Shown: positions 19,337-30,019 of the stretch, in pieces
How the letters are laid out: each line of letters starts with the position of its first letter
How positions within the stretch are numbered: position 1 is the first letter of the stretch
From: Verrucomicrobiales bacterium
Lineage (GTDB): Bacteria; Verrucomicrobiota; Verrucomicrobiia; Limisphaerales; JAYPXF01
Reading direction: 5' to 3'
NCBI GenBank assembly: GCA_002715965.1
Contig: PBAL01000076.1
Span: forward strand, 1-64,000
Length of the DNA stretch: 64,000 bases
The notes under the pieces: model-generated
Told to the model about the DNA's origin: nothing
What the model saw: only the letters and a program-made list of their open reading frames with translations
The model's database searches: none
Made by a program: the position numbers and the translations under genes

Positions 19337-21280
19337 CTATTGGACGCGCCCAAACTTCTTCTCCAACTCCCCCATGCTCATCTCGATCAAGGTCGGGCGG
19401 CCGTGAGGGCAGGTGTAAGGCATGCGACAATGTCGAAGGTCGTTTACCAGGTTGTCCAACTCTGCATCGGCCAGGGGATCATTGGCCTTCACGGCGTGTC
19501 GGCAGACCGTCTTGGCCACCATGTCTTCGCCGAGGCGCATGCTGTTCACGCCATCGCCCGCGGCTTTGAGTTGATCGATCATCTGAAGGGTGAACTGCTT
19601 CGGATCGGGCACCTTGATGAACGGGGGCAGCGCCTCAAGCAGGAACGTGCGTTCGCCAAACTCGTTCAGTTCCACACCCATCCGATTGAGATGCGCCATT
19701 TGTGAACGAACGAACTCGGTATCGCGCGCTGAGAGTTCAATCGTTTCAGGGAGCAGCAATCTCTGTGACGGTGCGTTTTCATTCTTCTCCATGCGCTCCA
19801 GCATCTGCTCAAAAAGGATGCGTTCGTGCGCGGCGTGCTGGTCCATCAAAACCATGCCGCGATCCGATTCGAGCACGACATAAAGCCGGCCGATCACGCC
19901 GACCAGGCGAAGCGGAACAGCAAGCAATGGAACGGGGTGGAGCGGAGTCTCCAGTGGTTCGACCCGTGGATCATCCGGCAACGGTTCTCGCGCCGGCGTG
20001 GAGCATTCCGAGTGCGGCTGAGTTGCAGGCGCGCGGTTGAACCCCACGGGCAGAGTTTCCTGCCTCGCCGGCGCCGGCCAATCCGGTTTGGTTTTCGTGC
20101 CGGGAAACAGATCCGGCGCATGCGGGACTGAAACCGGCTCGGCAACCGGAAAACCAATCTCAGTCGTGTGTGTGTTGTCCAACGGGGAATCACCGGGAGT
20201 GATTGCCTGGCGCTCGGTGTGAAAACGCATCAGCGCCTCGCGAACGGCATCGGCGACAAACTTCCGGACCTTGCGTTCCTGGTGAAACTTCACTTCGCGC
20301 TTGGCCGGGTGAATATTTACGTCGACCTCCATGGGATCGATCTCAAGGAAGAGACAGCAAACCGGAAAACGACCTTTCATCAAGGCAGTGTGATAACCTT
20401 CGATGAGTGCCGCGTTCATGCCGCGGTTTTCGACCGGCCTGCGATTGACGAAGAGGTTCTGGTCAGAACGCGTTGATCGGGAAACGCCGGGAGCACCAAT
20501 GAAACCCCAGAGTCGCAGGTTACGAATCTCGGTTTCGGTCACGTATTCTTCCTCTGCCGGGTTCCGGACCTTGACCTCGTAGTGTCCGGAATGATCGAGC
20601 GAAAGCAGCTTCAGGTCGTTGCCGTGCAGATTGCGAATGCGCTCCTTCAGGCAATCGGCCTCCCCGTCGTGTTTGACCGCCGGAAGCTGAATCGTTGTGC
20701 GACCATTTTGAATCAGCGTGAAGGCGATGCGCGGATGAGCCAGGGCAGCGAGTGTCAGGTAGTGCTGGACGTGCGCACGTTCAGTCTCTTCCGTCCGCAG
20801 GAACTTCCGACGCGCCGGGATGTTGAAGAACAGCTGGCGCACCTCGATGGACGTTCCGATCGGAGCGCCCGCGGATTTGACGGCCTGAATCTTCCCGCCG
20901 TTGATAATAACTTGAGTCGCTTCTTCACTCTCCCTCTCGCGCGTCGTAAGCGTGAAGCGGCTCACGCTCGAAATGCTCGGCAGCGCTTCGCCACGGAATC
21001 CCATCGTCCCGATCTCAAACAGATCCGACGCCTGTCGAATCTTGCTGGTTGCGTGTCGTTCGAGGCACATCAGGGCATCGTCCTTGTTCATGCCCAGGCC
21101 GTCGTCGGTGACGCGAATCAGGCTGCGACCTCCGGCCTGGGTTTCCACCGTGATGCGACCGGCCTCCGCGTCGATGCTGTTCTCAACCAGCTCCTTGATC
21201 ACGCTCGCGGGCCGCTCAATCACTTCGCCCGCGGCGATCTGGTTGGCGACCTGCTCGGAGAGCAGTTGGACCCGGTTCAT
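19337..21280 (-). CDS. mutL: DNA mismatch repair protein MutL
   Basis: LSEQVANQIAAGEVIERPASVIKELVENSIDA; GFRGEALPSISSVS; C-terminal MDQHAAHERILFE and CPHGRPT. Confidence 0.97.
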   Translation of the reverse strand: MNRVQLLSEQVANQIAAGEVIERPASVIKELVENSIDAEAGRITVETQAGGRSLIRVTDDGLGMNKDDALMCLERHATSKIRQASDLFEIGTMGFRGEALPSISSVSRFTLTTRERESEEATQVIINGGKIQAVKSAGAPIGTSIEVRQLFFNIPARRKFLRTEETERAHVQHYLTLAALAHPRIAFTLIQNGRTTIQLPAVKHDGEADCLKERIRNLHGNDLKLLSLDHSGHYEVKVRNPAEEEYVTETEIRNLRLWGFIGAPGVSRSTRSDQNLFVNRRPVENRGMNAALIEGYHTALMKGRFPVCCLFLEIDPMEVDVNIHPAKREVKFHQERKVRKFVADAVREALMRFHTERQAITPGDSPLDNTHTTEIGFPVAEPVSVPHAPDLFPGTKTKPDWPAPARQETLPVGFNRAPATQPHSECSTPAREPLPDDPRVEPLETPLHPVPLLAVPLRLVGVIGRLYVVLESDRGMVLMDQHAAHERILFEQMLERMEKNENAPSQRLLLPETIELSARDTEFVRSQMAHLNRMGVELNEFGERTFLLEALPPFIKVPDPKQFTLQMIDQLKAAGDGVNSMRLGEDMVAKTVCRHAVKANDPLADAELDNLVNDLRHCRMPYTCPHGRPTLIEMSMGELEKKFGRVQ

Positions 21281-21326
21281 CGCGGGAAGCGTAAAGAATC
21301 GATTCGCGACTGGGAGGAAAAGTTAC

Positions 21327-22073
21327 TCACGCCGAACGGCTCTCAAGAAACAGGCGCAGTCCTTCCAAGGTCAGCCGCGGATCCACCGACGCGATCTCGG
21401 GAATCTTGGCCGCAATCTTGCCGGCGTAACCACCCGTGGCAATCACGGGCAGGCAGGTGGAGCCAAGTTCCGTTTGAAGACGTCGCACCAGTTCCGAGAT
21501 CAATCCGCGATAACCGTGCACGGCCCCGGCGAGCATTGCCTCACGTGTGCTCTTTCCGATGACGCTTTGCGGTTCCTCGATTTCAATACGGGGAAGGAGC
21601 GCCGTCTTTTCGTGAAGATAATCCGTCATGGCCGAAACACCGGGTGCGATGATTCCACCGACGTAACACCCGCGGCTGTCAACCACGTCAAAGGTCACCG
21701 CCGTGCCGAAATCCACCACGACCGATGGCGCGCCCAGGCGATGGTAGGCCGCGATTGCGTTCGCCAATCGGTCCGGTCCGATGCTGGCAGGCTCGGGATA
21801 ATCCAGCCCCACACCGGTCAAGTTCATGTGCGTCAATTCCTCCGCGTGAAATCCGAAGGCCTGTTGCAGCGCGACCTGCATCACCGAAGTACGATCGGGA
21901 ACGACGCTGCAGATTGCCGCGCACTTGATCTGGTTGCCGAACCCGCGCAAGTGTTCCTCAATCTCAGGCACGGTCGAGCCGTGCGTGGCGATCGTCGTCT
22001 GCGATACCACCATTTCATCGTCCGCCAAACCGACGTGCGTGTGGGTGTTGCCGATGTCGAGCAGGATCTTCAT
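21327..22073 (-). CDS. coaX: Type III pantothenate kinase
   Basis: MKILLDIGNTHTHVGLADD; GPDRLANAIAAYH; VVDFGTAVTFDVVD; GGIIAPGVSAM. Confidence 0.95.
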   Translation of the reverse strand: MKILLDIGNTHTHVGLADDEMVVSQTTIATHGSTVPEIEEHLRGFGNQIKCAAICSVVPDRTSVMQVALQQAFGFHAEELTHMNLTGVGLDYPEPASIGPDRLANAIAAYHRLGAPSVVVDFGTAVTFDVVDSRGCYVGGIIAPGVSAMTDYLHEKTALLPRIEIEEPQSVIGKSTREAMLAGAVHGYRGLISELVRRLQTELGSTCLPVIATGGYAGKIAAKIPEIASVDPRLTLEGLRLFLESRSA

Positions 22074-23044
22074 TTCTCCACCACGACGTCCCCGCCGATG
22101 ATGCGTTCCAGGCGGCCGTGCGAAGTGCGCACCATCAGCGAACCGTCCACATCAAGGGATTCCGCGCGCCCGGAGATTCTCTGGTCACCGATCGAAATGG
22201 AAACGTTCTTGCCCAATGTCACACACTGGTTCTCCCATTCCTCGGCGAGTTCCCGGAATTGTCCCGCAACGATGCGCGAGTAGTCATGGTCCAACTCTTC
22301 AAGCATGCGGGCCGCGAGCGCCGGGCGATCGATCTTCTTGCCGGCGACCATTCGCAGTGAGGTGGCGATTCCGAGAAGTTCGGGAGGCAGTTCCGAGGCG
22401 CTGAGATTCACATCCACCCCAATCCCGACCACGAGATACTTGATGCCGTCCAGTTCGGCGCTCATTTCCGTCAGAATCCCGGCGATTTTTTTGCCGTCGA
22501 TCAGAAGGTCGTTTGGCCACTTGATCTCCACTTTCCGATCGATCACCGAACTGATCGCCCGCGCGAGCGCGGTGGCCGTGGACACCGTGATCTGCGTGGC
22601 GGATTCAGTGCGAAGATTGGGGCGGAGAAGAATCGAAAACCACAGGCCCTTCTTTGCCGGCGAAACCCAGCGCCGTCCCATGCGGCCGCGGCCACGCGTC
22701 TGTGTTTCCGCAAACACAACGACGCCTTCCGGGGCACCGTCCCGCGCGATCTTTTCGACGATGTCATTGGTGGAAGCGGTTTTGTTGAAAACGCGGATTT
22801 CACGGCCAATGGTCTTCACCGGTTTCAGTCGTGCCAACAGGTCATCCGCATGCAGTCCGTCCGGTGCCGCGGTCAGTCGATAACCCTGGTGCGGGTTGGC
22901 ATCGATTTCGTATCCCACCAAACGCAGAGCCTTGATGCGCGCCCAGATTGCCGCGCGACTCACCCCGGCCTGCTCCGCCAGATCGGAACCGGAAACCGTT
23001 TCCGATTCCCGAAGTGATTTCAGGATGAGGGTGTCCAGCGTCAC
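22070..23044 (-). CDS. birA: Biotin--[acetyl-CoA-carboxylase] ligase (HTH + BPL domains)
   Basis: ETVSGSDLAEQAGVSRAAIWARIKAL; FAETQTRGRGRMGRRWVSPAKKGLWFSILLRP; KWPNDLLIDGKKIAGILTE; probable GTG start at 23044. Confidence 0.93.
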   Translation of the reverse strand: MTLDTLILKSLRESETVSGSDLAEQAGVSRAAIWARIKALRLVGYEIDANPHQGYRLTAAPDGLHADDLLARLKPVKTIGREIRVFNKTASTNDIVEKIARDGAPEGVVVFAETQTRGRGRMGRRWVSPAKKGLWFSILLRPNLRTESATQITVSTATALARAISSVIDRKVEIKWPNDLLIDGKKIAGILTEMSAELDGIKYLVVGIGVDVNLSASELPPELLGIATSLRMVAGKKIDRPALAARMLEELDHDYSRIVAGQFRELAEEWENQCVTLGKNVSISIGDQRISGRAESLDVDGSLMVRTSHGRLERIIGGDVVVEK

Positions 23045-23045
23045 G

Positions 23046-23900
23046 TCAGTCGATGAAGTCGAGTCCGATGTCCACGGCGCGGACGGAATGAGTAATGGCG
23101 CCGACTGAAACAAAATCCACACCGGACGCGGCAATTTCGGCAACCGTTTCCAAGGTCACGCCCCCGCTGGCCTCGGTCTTGGCCCTGCCTGCCACCAGCG
23201 TGACAGCCTCACAAAGTTCTGCCGGTGACATGTTGTCCAGCAGAATCATGTCGGCACCCGCGTCCACCGCCTGCTCAACCTGAGAAAGTTCATCGGCCTC
23301 CACTTCAACCTTCAGCTCCGGGTATTGTTCGCGCGCGCGAGCCACCGCGGCATGGATGGCACTGGGTTGTTCGCTGCGAAGGGCGGCCAAGTGGTTGTCC
23401 TTGATCATCACGAGATCAAACAGGCCGAGCCGATGATTCGTTCCGCCACCGCAGGCAACTGCGTATTTCTCAAATCGACGCCAACCGGGCGTCGTCTTGC
23501 GTGTATCCAGGATCTCCGCGTCCGTACCTTCGATTTCTTTCACAAACTCACGGGTGGCGGTGGCGATCCCGCTCAATCGTTGCAGAAAGTTCAAAGCCAC
23601 CCGCTCGCCGGTCAGAATTGAACGCGCCGAACCGGAGATTTCGAGAATGACCTCACCCGCATCACAGTTGTCACCATCGCGTTTCAACTTCCTGCATGAA
23701 ATCTCGGAATTCAGCTCCCGGAACGCGCACTCAACGAACGCCAGCCCGGCAACCACCATTGCCTCACGCGCGACGAACCGCGCCGAGGCAAGGGCATCCG
23801 CCGGGATGGTGGAGTTGCTGGTGGCATCGCCACGTCCCACATCCTCCGCCAACGCGGCTCGCACCGCTGCGGTGATTTCTTCAGCGCTGATCTCAGGCAC
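23046..23900 (-). CDS. nadC: Carboxylating nicotinate-nucleotide diphosphorylase
   Basis: ALAEDVGRGDATSNSTIPADA; LNFLQRLSGIATATREFV; DTRKTTPGWRRFEKYAVACGGGTNHRLGLFDLVMIKDNH; probable GTG start. Confidence 0.95.
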   Translation of the reverse strand: MPEISAEEITAAVRAALAEDVGRGDATSNSTIPADALASARFVAREAMVVAGLAFVECAFRELNSEISCRKLKRDGDNCDAGEVILEISGSARSILTGERVALNFLQRLSGIATATREFVKEIEGTDAEILDTRKTTPGWRRFEKYAVACGGGTNHRLGLFDLVMIKDNHLAALRSEQPSAIHAAVARAREQYPELKVEVEADELSQVEQAVDAGADMILLDNMSPAELCEAVTLVAGRAKTEASGGVTLETVAEIAASGVDFVSVGAITHSVRAVDIGLDFID

Positions 23901-23988
23901 GGGGGAAGAGTGGAGGAAAGCCCAGAAGCAGGCGAGCTTGGGAATCGATTGCGTGCAAAAACGCACCCGAGGTGAAGCTCCGCACCGA

Positions 23989-25443
23989 CTACGCCAAAAC
24001 GTCCTGAATGACGTGCCCATGAACGTCGGTCAGCCGGCGTTCGAAGCCGTTGTGGTAATAGGTGAGGCGTTTGTGATCGAGGCCGAGGAGGTGAAGTATG
24101 GTGGCGTGGAAATCGTAGATGGTTGAGACGTTCTCCGCGGCCTTCCAACCGAAGGCGTCGGTTGCTCCGTACGAAAACCCCTTCTTTACCCCGGCGCCGG
24201 CAAGCCAGCCGGTGAATCCATCCGGGTTGTGGTCGCGTCCGCTCGCGCCTTTCTGAAAGGTCGGCATGCGGCCGAACTCCGTGCACCAGACCACCAGCGT
24301 GTCTTTCAACAAACCGCGCTGTTTCAGATCGCGCAACAAGGCGGCCGCGGGTTGATCGAGAACCGGGCCGTGCTTGCTGTATTGCTCGACGATCTTCTTG
24401 TGCCCGTCCCAATTGCTCACGCCTTCACCGCCGGTCTGGTAGGCGCCGTTGAAGAGCTGAACGAAGCGAACGCCCTTCTCGATCAGGCGACGGGCGAGGA
24501 TGCAGTTCTTGGCGAAGGAGGCTTTCAGCGGATTGGTTGCGTCGTCCGCGCCATACATCTTGACGATGCTCTGCGGTTCCGTCGAAAGATCGCTGACCTC
24601 GGGAACACTCAACTGCATCTTCGCGGCCAGTTCGTAACTCGAAATCCGTGCGGCCAGCTGGCTGTCACCCGGGTAGTGCGCGAGATGACGTTCGTTCAGG
24701 CGCTGGAGAAACCCACGGGTGGCGCGATCAGTCTTGGCATCCACACCTACGGGGCGATCGAGATTTCGAAGCGGTTTGGTGGCATTGAAATCCGTGCCTT
24801 GGAACGCGGCTGGCAGGAATCCCGGTCCCCAATTGTTCACGCTTGATTGCGGTGTTCCGCGCGGATCCGGAATCGCAACGTAAGCCGGGAGGTTTGAGTT
24901 TTCCGAACCCAATGCCCAGGTCACCCAGGCCCCCATGCTGGGAAAGCCATCGAGGGTGTAGCCGGTGGACATGAAGTTCTCGCCGGGACCGTGCGTGTTG
25001 GTCTTGCCGGTGAGCGAATGGACGAAACACATCTCATCCGCCATGTCGCCCAGCATCGGAACAAGATTGGAAACCATCTTGCCGCTCTGCCCGCGCGGAT
25101 GAAATTCCCAGGGACTTCGCGTCAGGTTGCCCTGATCGCCTTGAAAGGTTTTCAGACCCTCAGCACCAGGCATCGGCTGGCCGTGGCGTTTCAACAATTC
25201 AGGTTTGAATTCGAAGGTATCGACATGGCTGCATGCGCCCGAACAGAAGATGACGAGGACGTTCTTCGCCCGGCCGCTGAAATGCGTGTCGCGTGGAGCG
25301 AAAGGCTGGCCGGAATCGATCTTCGGACGGATGGGCGAAGCTCCAAGCAGGCCGGATTCCTGAAGAAGGGATGCGAGCGCGATGCCGCTGAGACCGCATG
25401 CGGAATCAGAGAGAAAGGTGCGACGATTAAGGAGCGGGTTCAT
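23989..25443 (-). CDS. DUF1501 domain-containing protein
   Basis: [81 protein letters not shown]. Confidence 0.93.
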   Translation of the reverse strand: MNPLLNRRTFLSDSACGLSGIALASLLQESGLLGASPIRPKIDSGQPFAPRDTHFSGRAKNVLVIFCSGACSHVDTFEFKPELLKRHGQPMPGAEGLKTFQGDQGNLTRSPWEFHPRGQSGKMVSNLVPMLGDMADEMCFVHSLTGKTNTHGPGENFMSTGYTLDGFPSMGAWVTWALGSENSNLPAYVAIPDPRGTPQSSVNNWGPGFLPAAFQGTDFNATKPLRNLDRPVGVDAKTDRATRGFLQRLNERHLAHYPGDSQLAARISSYELAAKMQLSVPEVSDLSTEPQSIVKMYGADDATNPLKASFAKNCILARRLIEKGVRFVQLFNGAYQTGGEGVSNWDGHKKIVEQYSKHGPVLDQPAAALLRDLKQRGLLKDTLVVWCTEFGRMPTFQKGASGRDHNPDGFTGWLAGAGVKKGFSYGATDAFGWKAAENVSTIYDFHATILHLLGLDHKRLTYYHNGFERRLTDVHGHVIQDVLA

Positions 25444-25504
25444 CGGCTGACAGCGTGGGCATGAACGCTCACGCATTGGTTCAGATCTCTGTGTTTATCT
25501 GTGG

Positions 25505-28500
25505 TTAAGGAATAAAGACGAACTCATTCGCATTCAGCATCGCGCGTGCGAATTGCTGGATGCCGATCGATTCAATGAACGCTTTTGCGTCGTCGCGTTC
25601 GGCATTCGTTGGCGCTCTTCCAAACGCAAGTTTGTACGCGCGGTTGATTTGATCGGGCACGGATTCGCCAGCGTCTCTTTCCAATCGCTTGGCAAGCAGT
25701 TCTGCCTGTTGAACAACAAAGCTGCTGTTCAGGAGATTGAGCGCCTGCAAGGGCGTGGTGGAACGGCTTCGCTTGGCAACGGCCTGGCTGGCGTCCGGAC
25801 AATCGAATGCTCCGAATACCTGGTCCCGTTCCTGGCGGACTTTCGTCATATAGATCATGCGACGCCAATCCTCGGGCCCATAGCTTTTCTTGGGATGAAA
25901 GTGCCGGACGTTTTCCATCTCCACCTCGAAGGCACTGAATCCCGGCCCGCCCATCTTCACATCAAGAACTCCGGTGACCTGCAACATGGCATCCCGGATG
26001 CCTTCCGCCTCGATGCGGCGTGAAGGGAAACGCCAGAGCAGGCGGGTCGCCCCATCCAAGGACATGGCCTTGCGGTTCGGCCGGCTGTCCTGTTGCCAGG
26101 TTTCCGACGTGAGAATCAATTTGTGAATGTGCTTGAGTGACCAGTCATTGCGCATCAACTCCAAAGCGAGCCAGTCGAGCAGCTCGGGATGGGTGGGCGT
26201 TGAACCATTGGCGCCAAAGTCGCTCGGAGTATCAACGATGCCTTCACCGAAATGGAACTGCCAGAGACGGTTGACGATCACGCGCGCGGTGAGTGGATTG
26301 GAGGGATTGCTGACCCATTCCGCCAGGGTCTTGCGGCGATCGCGTTCGGGTGCGTCGCGCCGGAGTGAGACCGGCGTCAGTGCGGAAATCATGCCGGGGC
26401 TGACCTCTTCCCGTTTCTGGTCCGGCTCGCCGCGATACAGGCGATGCGTCGGTCCGGGCTGTGTGAAGGCGCCGGCGTAAACCTTCACCGGTTTGGCCAG
26501 TTGTTCGCGTTGCTTCAGCACAGCATTCAGTCTTGCAAGCGCCTTCCGTCCGTTGGCGGCCTTGGCGGGTGGGTGCGAATCGAAGTCGTAGCTGGGACCG
26601 GAGTCCTTGTCGCCCGAACCATAGGCAAGCCGGTCACCGGAGCCGGCGATCTGACGCCACTCCCCGGGCTTGGTTGCCACCTCGATTCGATAGGCGATCG
26701 GAATGCGGTCGCTGTATTTCTTTTCCCGATCGCGCGCCCATTCGATGCGATCGATCAGCGTTTCCCGTGGAAGCTCAATCTGCACCCAACCCGAACGTTG
26801 GGCAGCGATCCAACTGTAGGAGTTGCCGTACTTGCCGTCGTTGATGTGGGCGAGCTTGTGCTTCGGATGTTTGAAGTCGCCGTTGGAACTCGGCTTGGCA
26901 CCGGCGCTGGCGCTGGCGACGTTGGTCTTGCCGGAGAAGATTTCGAGTTCGTCGATGCAGGGCTGCGAGCTGCTCGACTGCTCGATGGTGAAGCGGACAA
27001 ACTTCGCCTTGGTCGGAGGAAAGGTCTCGCGATTGTGCGCGGCAGTAACGGCTTCGCGAATGGTGGGGCGAAGCGGCTTGGTCTTCAGGGCTTCGCCGGT
27101 GACCCGTTCAAACAGGACAACATCCGCGGTGATTGCCGTGCCGATTTGTCCGCCGAGAAGTATTAGCGAGTCTCCGCGTTCGAACTTGTGAATGCCGGCA
27201 TTGTAGAAGCCGCTCCACAAGGCCTTGTTGACGACCTTGCCGGAACCGCCGGCAAACAACTGCTGGTTCACCCGGGCCACGAAGGTTCGCTTTCGAGTGG
27301 GAGTCTGGAGCCAGTAGACCGCGTCCTTGGTGTGCGTCGAATAACCCGCGCCCCATGAAAGCCAGACCCGGTAACGTCCTTCCAGATGCGGACGCCAGGC
27401 GGCCACTTGCTTGCCGGGCGGATTTGTCCACCAGGTGTATCTGCCACCGCTGACGTTCGGCGCACGCTCGTGCGTGCCCGGATCCTGCGCATAGCCACGC
27501 GCTGTTCCTTTCGGATTTGTTCCGTTGCCGCGCGGCTTCAACAGGTGATCGGCCTTCTCATCATCAATCGCCACCATCGCCCCGCTTGACTTGCGAAGGA
27601 AGGGGGTGAGCTTGCTTCGCAGCGAGGCGATCTCCTTGTCCAGTGCAGCAATCTTGACCTGCCGTTCCTTCGGTATCGCCAAGTTGCGATCCTTATGTTG
27701 AACACCCGCAAAGATTGCCTGCATCGAATAGTAATCCTTCTGGGTAACCGGATCGAACTTGTGATTGTGGCAACGGGCGCAACCCAGCGTGAGTCCGAGG
27801 AAGGTGGTGCCCGTCGTGTTGATCATGTCGTCCAGTTCATTCATGCGCTGCATGATGCGGAGATTCGGATCCTGTCCTTTGACCAGGTCGTAAGGGCCGG
27901 CGACAAGGAAGCCCGTCCCGATTTCAGACCCGAACACATCGCCGGCGATTTGCTGGCGGACGAATTCATCGTAGCGCTTGTCCGAATTGAACGCGTCGAT
28001 CACCCAGTCGCGGTAATGCCAGGCGTGAAGGCGTTCGCGATTCGTTTCGAAACCATGCGTTTCGCCGTAGCGCACCAGGTCCAACCAATGCGCAGCCCAG
28101 CGTTCGCCGTAGCGCGGGCTGGCGAGAACTTCATTCACGAGTTCGTCCCAGGCGGACCCACCTTGCTCGTTTACAAACGACTCGACTCGTTCCGGGGTGG
28201 GAAGCATTCCATGCGTGACCATGAACAACCTCCGGATCAACTTCCGCTTTTCTGCGCGTGGAGACGATTGCAGTCCTCTCTCGGAGAGCTTCGAACGAAC
28301 GAAATGATCGATCGCATTGGCACCACTCGGAAGGTCCGGTTTCACCACCGGTTGCAGAGACCAATGCGTCAACTGCGGGCGTTCGTTGGCTTCCCCATAG
28401 GACGCGGGCGTCTTCGCGCCTTCGTTGATCCAGTCCTTCAAGATCTTGATCTGGTTCTTCGATAGGCGGTCGCCTTTGGGAGGCATCACCAGATCGGCTT

Positions 28501-28822
28501 CCCGCCCGGAAACCAGTTTTATCAGGTAGCTGTCCTCGGCTTTGCGCGGTTGAATTGCGGGTTCACCGGAATCACCGCCGGCGAGCAGCTTCGATCGGCG
28601 GTCTACGCGAAACTCTCCCTTCTGCTGATCCGGGCCATGGCAATCCAGGCAGTGCTCGGCCAAGATCGGTTCCACCTCGCGCCCGAAGTCCACTGCCCGT
28701 GAATTCGCGGCCGGCACCAACATGCCAACGACGAGTGCCTGCAAAATTCGAGTGGTCTTGAGTTGGCGAGTTATCACGGGTTGCCAAGAGACGTTTTTAT
28801 CCCGATCGCAGTCTTCACACAA
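25505..28822 (-). CDS. PSD1 and planctomycete cytochrome c domain protein (DUF1549/DUF1553)
   Basis: [92 protein letters not shown]. Confidence 0.95.
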   Translation of the reverse strand: MCEDCDRDKNVSWQPVITRQLKTTRILQALVVGMLVPAANSRAVDFGREVEPILAEHCLDCHGPDQQKGEFRVDRRSKLLAGGDSGEPAIQPRKAEDSYLIKLVSGREADLVMPPKGDRLSKNQIKILKDWINEGAKTPASYGEANERPQLTHWSLQPVVKPDLPSGANAIDHFVRSKLSERGLQSSPRAEKRKLIRRLFMVTHGMLPTPERVESFVNEQGGSAWDELVNEVLASPRYGERWAAHWLDLVRYGETHGFETNRERLHAWHYRDWVIDAFNSDKRYDEFVRQQIAGDVFGSEIGTGFLVAGPYDLVKGQDPNLRIMQRMNELDDMINTTGTTFLGLTLGCARCHNHKFDPVTQKDYYSMQAIFAGVQHKDRNLAIPKERQVKIAALDKEIASLRSKLTPFLRKSSGAMVAIDDEKADHLLKPRGNGTNPKGTARGYAQDPGTHERAPNVSGGRYTWWTNPPGKQVAAWRPHLEGRYRVWLSWGAGYSTHTKDAVYWLQTPTRKRTFVARVNQQLFAGGSGKVVNKALWSGFYNAGIHKFERGDSLILLGGQIGTAITADVVLFERVTGEALKTKPLRPTIREAVTAAHNRETFPPTKAKFVRFTIEQSSSSQPCIDELEIFSGKTNVASASAGAKPSSNGDFKHPKHKLAHINDGKYGNSYSWIAAQRSGWVQIELPRETLIDRIEWARDREKKYSDRIPIAYRIEVATKPGEWRQIAGSGDRLAYGSGDKDSGPSYDFDSHPPAKAANGRKALARLNAVLKQREQLAKPVKVYAGAFTQPGPTHRLYRGEPDQKREEVSPGMISALTPVSLRRDAPERDRRKTLAEWVSNPSNPLTARVIVNRLWQFHFGEGIVDTPSDFGANGSTPTHPELLDWLALELMRNDWSLKHIHKLILTSETWQQDSRPNRKAMSLDGATRLLWRFPSRRIEAEGIRDAMLQVTGVLDVKMGGPGFSAFEVEMENVRHFHPKKSYGPEDWRRMIYMTKVRQERDQVFGAFDCPDASQAVAKRSRSTTPLQALNLLNSSFVVQQAELLAKRLERDAGESVPDQINRAYKLAFGRAPTNAERDDAKAFIESIGIQQFARAMLNANEFVFIP

Positions 28823-28881
28823 CCGGAGAATTCCATGAATCGGTGGGGAATCGCCCTGAGGTTTTCAAACGGAAAGTAGAT

Positions 28882-28978
28882 TGGCAGAGAGGGTGCGAAT
28901 CGAACACACCACCCGACAGCGACTGCCGGGACAACGGTTTTGAAGACCGCGGAGGCCACCAGGCACTCATCACTCTCC
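28882..28978 (-). tRNA. selC: tRNA-Sec (anticodon UCA)
   Basis: Reverse strand GGAGAGTGATGAGTGCCTGGTGGCCTCCGCGGTCTTCAAAACCGTTGTCCCGGCAGTCGCTGTCGGGTGGTGTGTTCGATTCGCACCCTCTCTGCCA: loop CTTCAAA (UCA), 8-bp extra arm CCCGGCAG/CTGTCGGG, T-loop TTCGATT, encoded GCCA; acceptor stem has one G-U and one apparent mismatch. Confidence 0.88.
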
Positions 28979-29120
28979 GACCTGGACGCGGATGACAACA
29001 CCCAGGCCAATTGCATGCAATGCCAGAGAGCTGAAGTAGGAAATGTTCCCATCCTACTTCTGTGCGATCCACACGCATAATTTGTTCGTGCATTCTCCCA
29101 GCTCTCCGACGTAATCGGTA

Positions 29121-29801
29121 GTGATACAGGAAAAAAGTTCAGTAATGTCAGATTCTTCAATGATGCTTGAGACGGTCATGCGCGCACGTAGGACAGAGAA
29201 AGTCATGTGCGACGTTTCCGAACGGCGAGAAGTGCCCCCGGAAATCGAGTCACGCAACAAAGTACTCGTTCTCGAATCTCTTGAGGCAGCCGGATGGGCT
29301 CCTTTTCATTATCCGCGCCGGAAGGAAATCCTTGAGCCTTGGCGGGCGCACATCCTGTGGAGCAAGGAAGTAACGCGGGTGACGGACTTCCTGTCCACGG
29401 AATTGAAGCTGCAAAATAAACTGCCTCGCCTTTGCGCAGCGTGCAGCGCCTTGGTGCTGGCGACATGGATTCCACAGGAACCGAACGAAGGTGCATCCCG
29501 TAATAATGCCTTGGACGCGATGAATGCCGAACACCTCGCAGCTGCCTCGGCCATGGTTCAGAATCTTCTACTGATGTTGACTGCGCATGAAATGGGCAAC
29601 TATTGGTCGAGCGGGGGTGACCTGGGATCGGCGACCGCGTTCGAGTTCCTTGGGATCCCAGCCGACGAACGACTCCTTGGCGCGATTTTCGTTGAGTATC
29701 CCGAGATGAAGGCCGCCAAATTTGACAACAAAGATCGGCAACCAGGCAAGCTTCGGGAGAAGAGAGGCACGGGGTGGATCAAGGAAGTGGTGATTGATTG
29801 A
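29121..29801 (+). CDS. Nitroreductase family protein
   Basis: RARRTEKVMCD...LLESLEAAGWAPFHY; AAASAMVQNLLLMLTAHEMGNYWSSG. Confidence 0.75.
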   Translation: MIQEKSSVMSDSSMMLETVMRARRTEKVMCDVSERREVPPEIESRNKVLVLESLEAAGWAPFHYPRRKEILEPWRAHILWSKEVTRVTDFLSTELKLQNKLPRLCAACSALVLATWIPQEPNEGASRNNALDAMNAEHLAAASAMVQNLLLMLTAHEMGNYWSSGGDLGSATAFEFLGIPADERLLGAIFVEYPEMKAAKFDNKDRQPGKLREKRGTGWIKEVVID

Positions 29802-29885
29802 GAGCCGTGTAGCGATGGCCTCCGAGCTCCCGAATCAACCATCGTGATTCAGCACGCACTAAACCGACGGCCAAACCGGCTAAAG

Positions 29886-29935
29886 TTAGTCTCGACTAAT
29901 AAATTGAATACGGACTAATATTTCAATCGACTTGT
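29886..29935. promoter_or_regulatory. Candidate operator region upstream of the TonB2-like operon
   Basis: TTAGTC-TC-GACTAA palindrome at 29886-29899, third GACTAAT at 29913, overlapping ATTGAA..TTCAAT inverted repeat. Confidence 0.45.
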
Positions 29936-30019
29936 TTTTCGCGGCAGCAAATCCTTGATACTGAGATCCAATCTCATTAACTACCCGTCCCCGAACTTCG
30001 GTTCGGCTTTCTTATCGTA

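Noticed and set aside
20952-22283. 443-aa plus ORF spanning mutL/coaX/birA antisense
   Set aside because: Crosses three well-supported minus-strand genes; low-complexity Arg/Ser composition.
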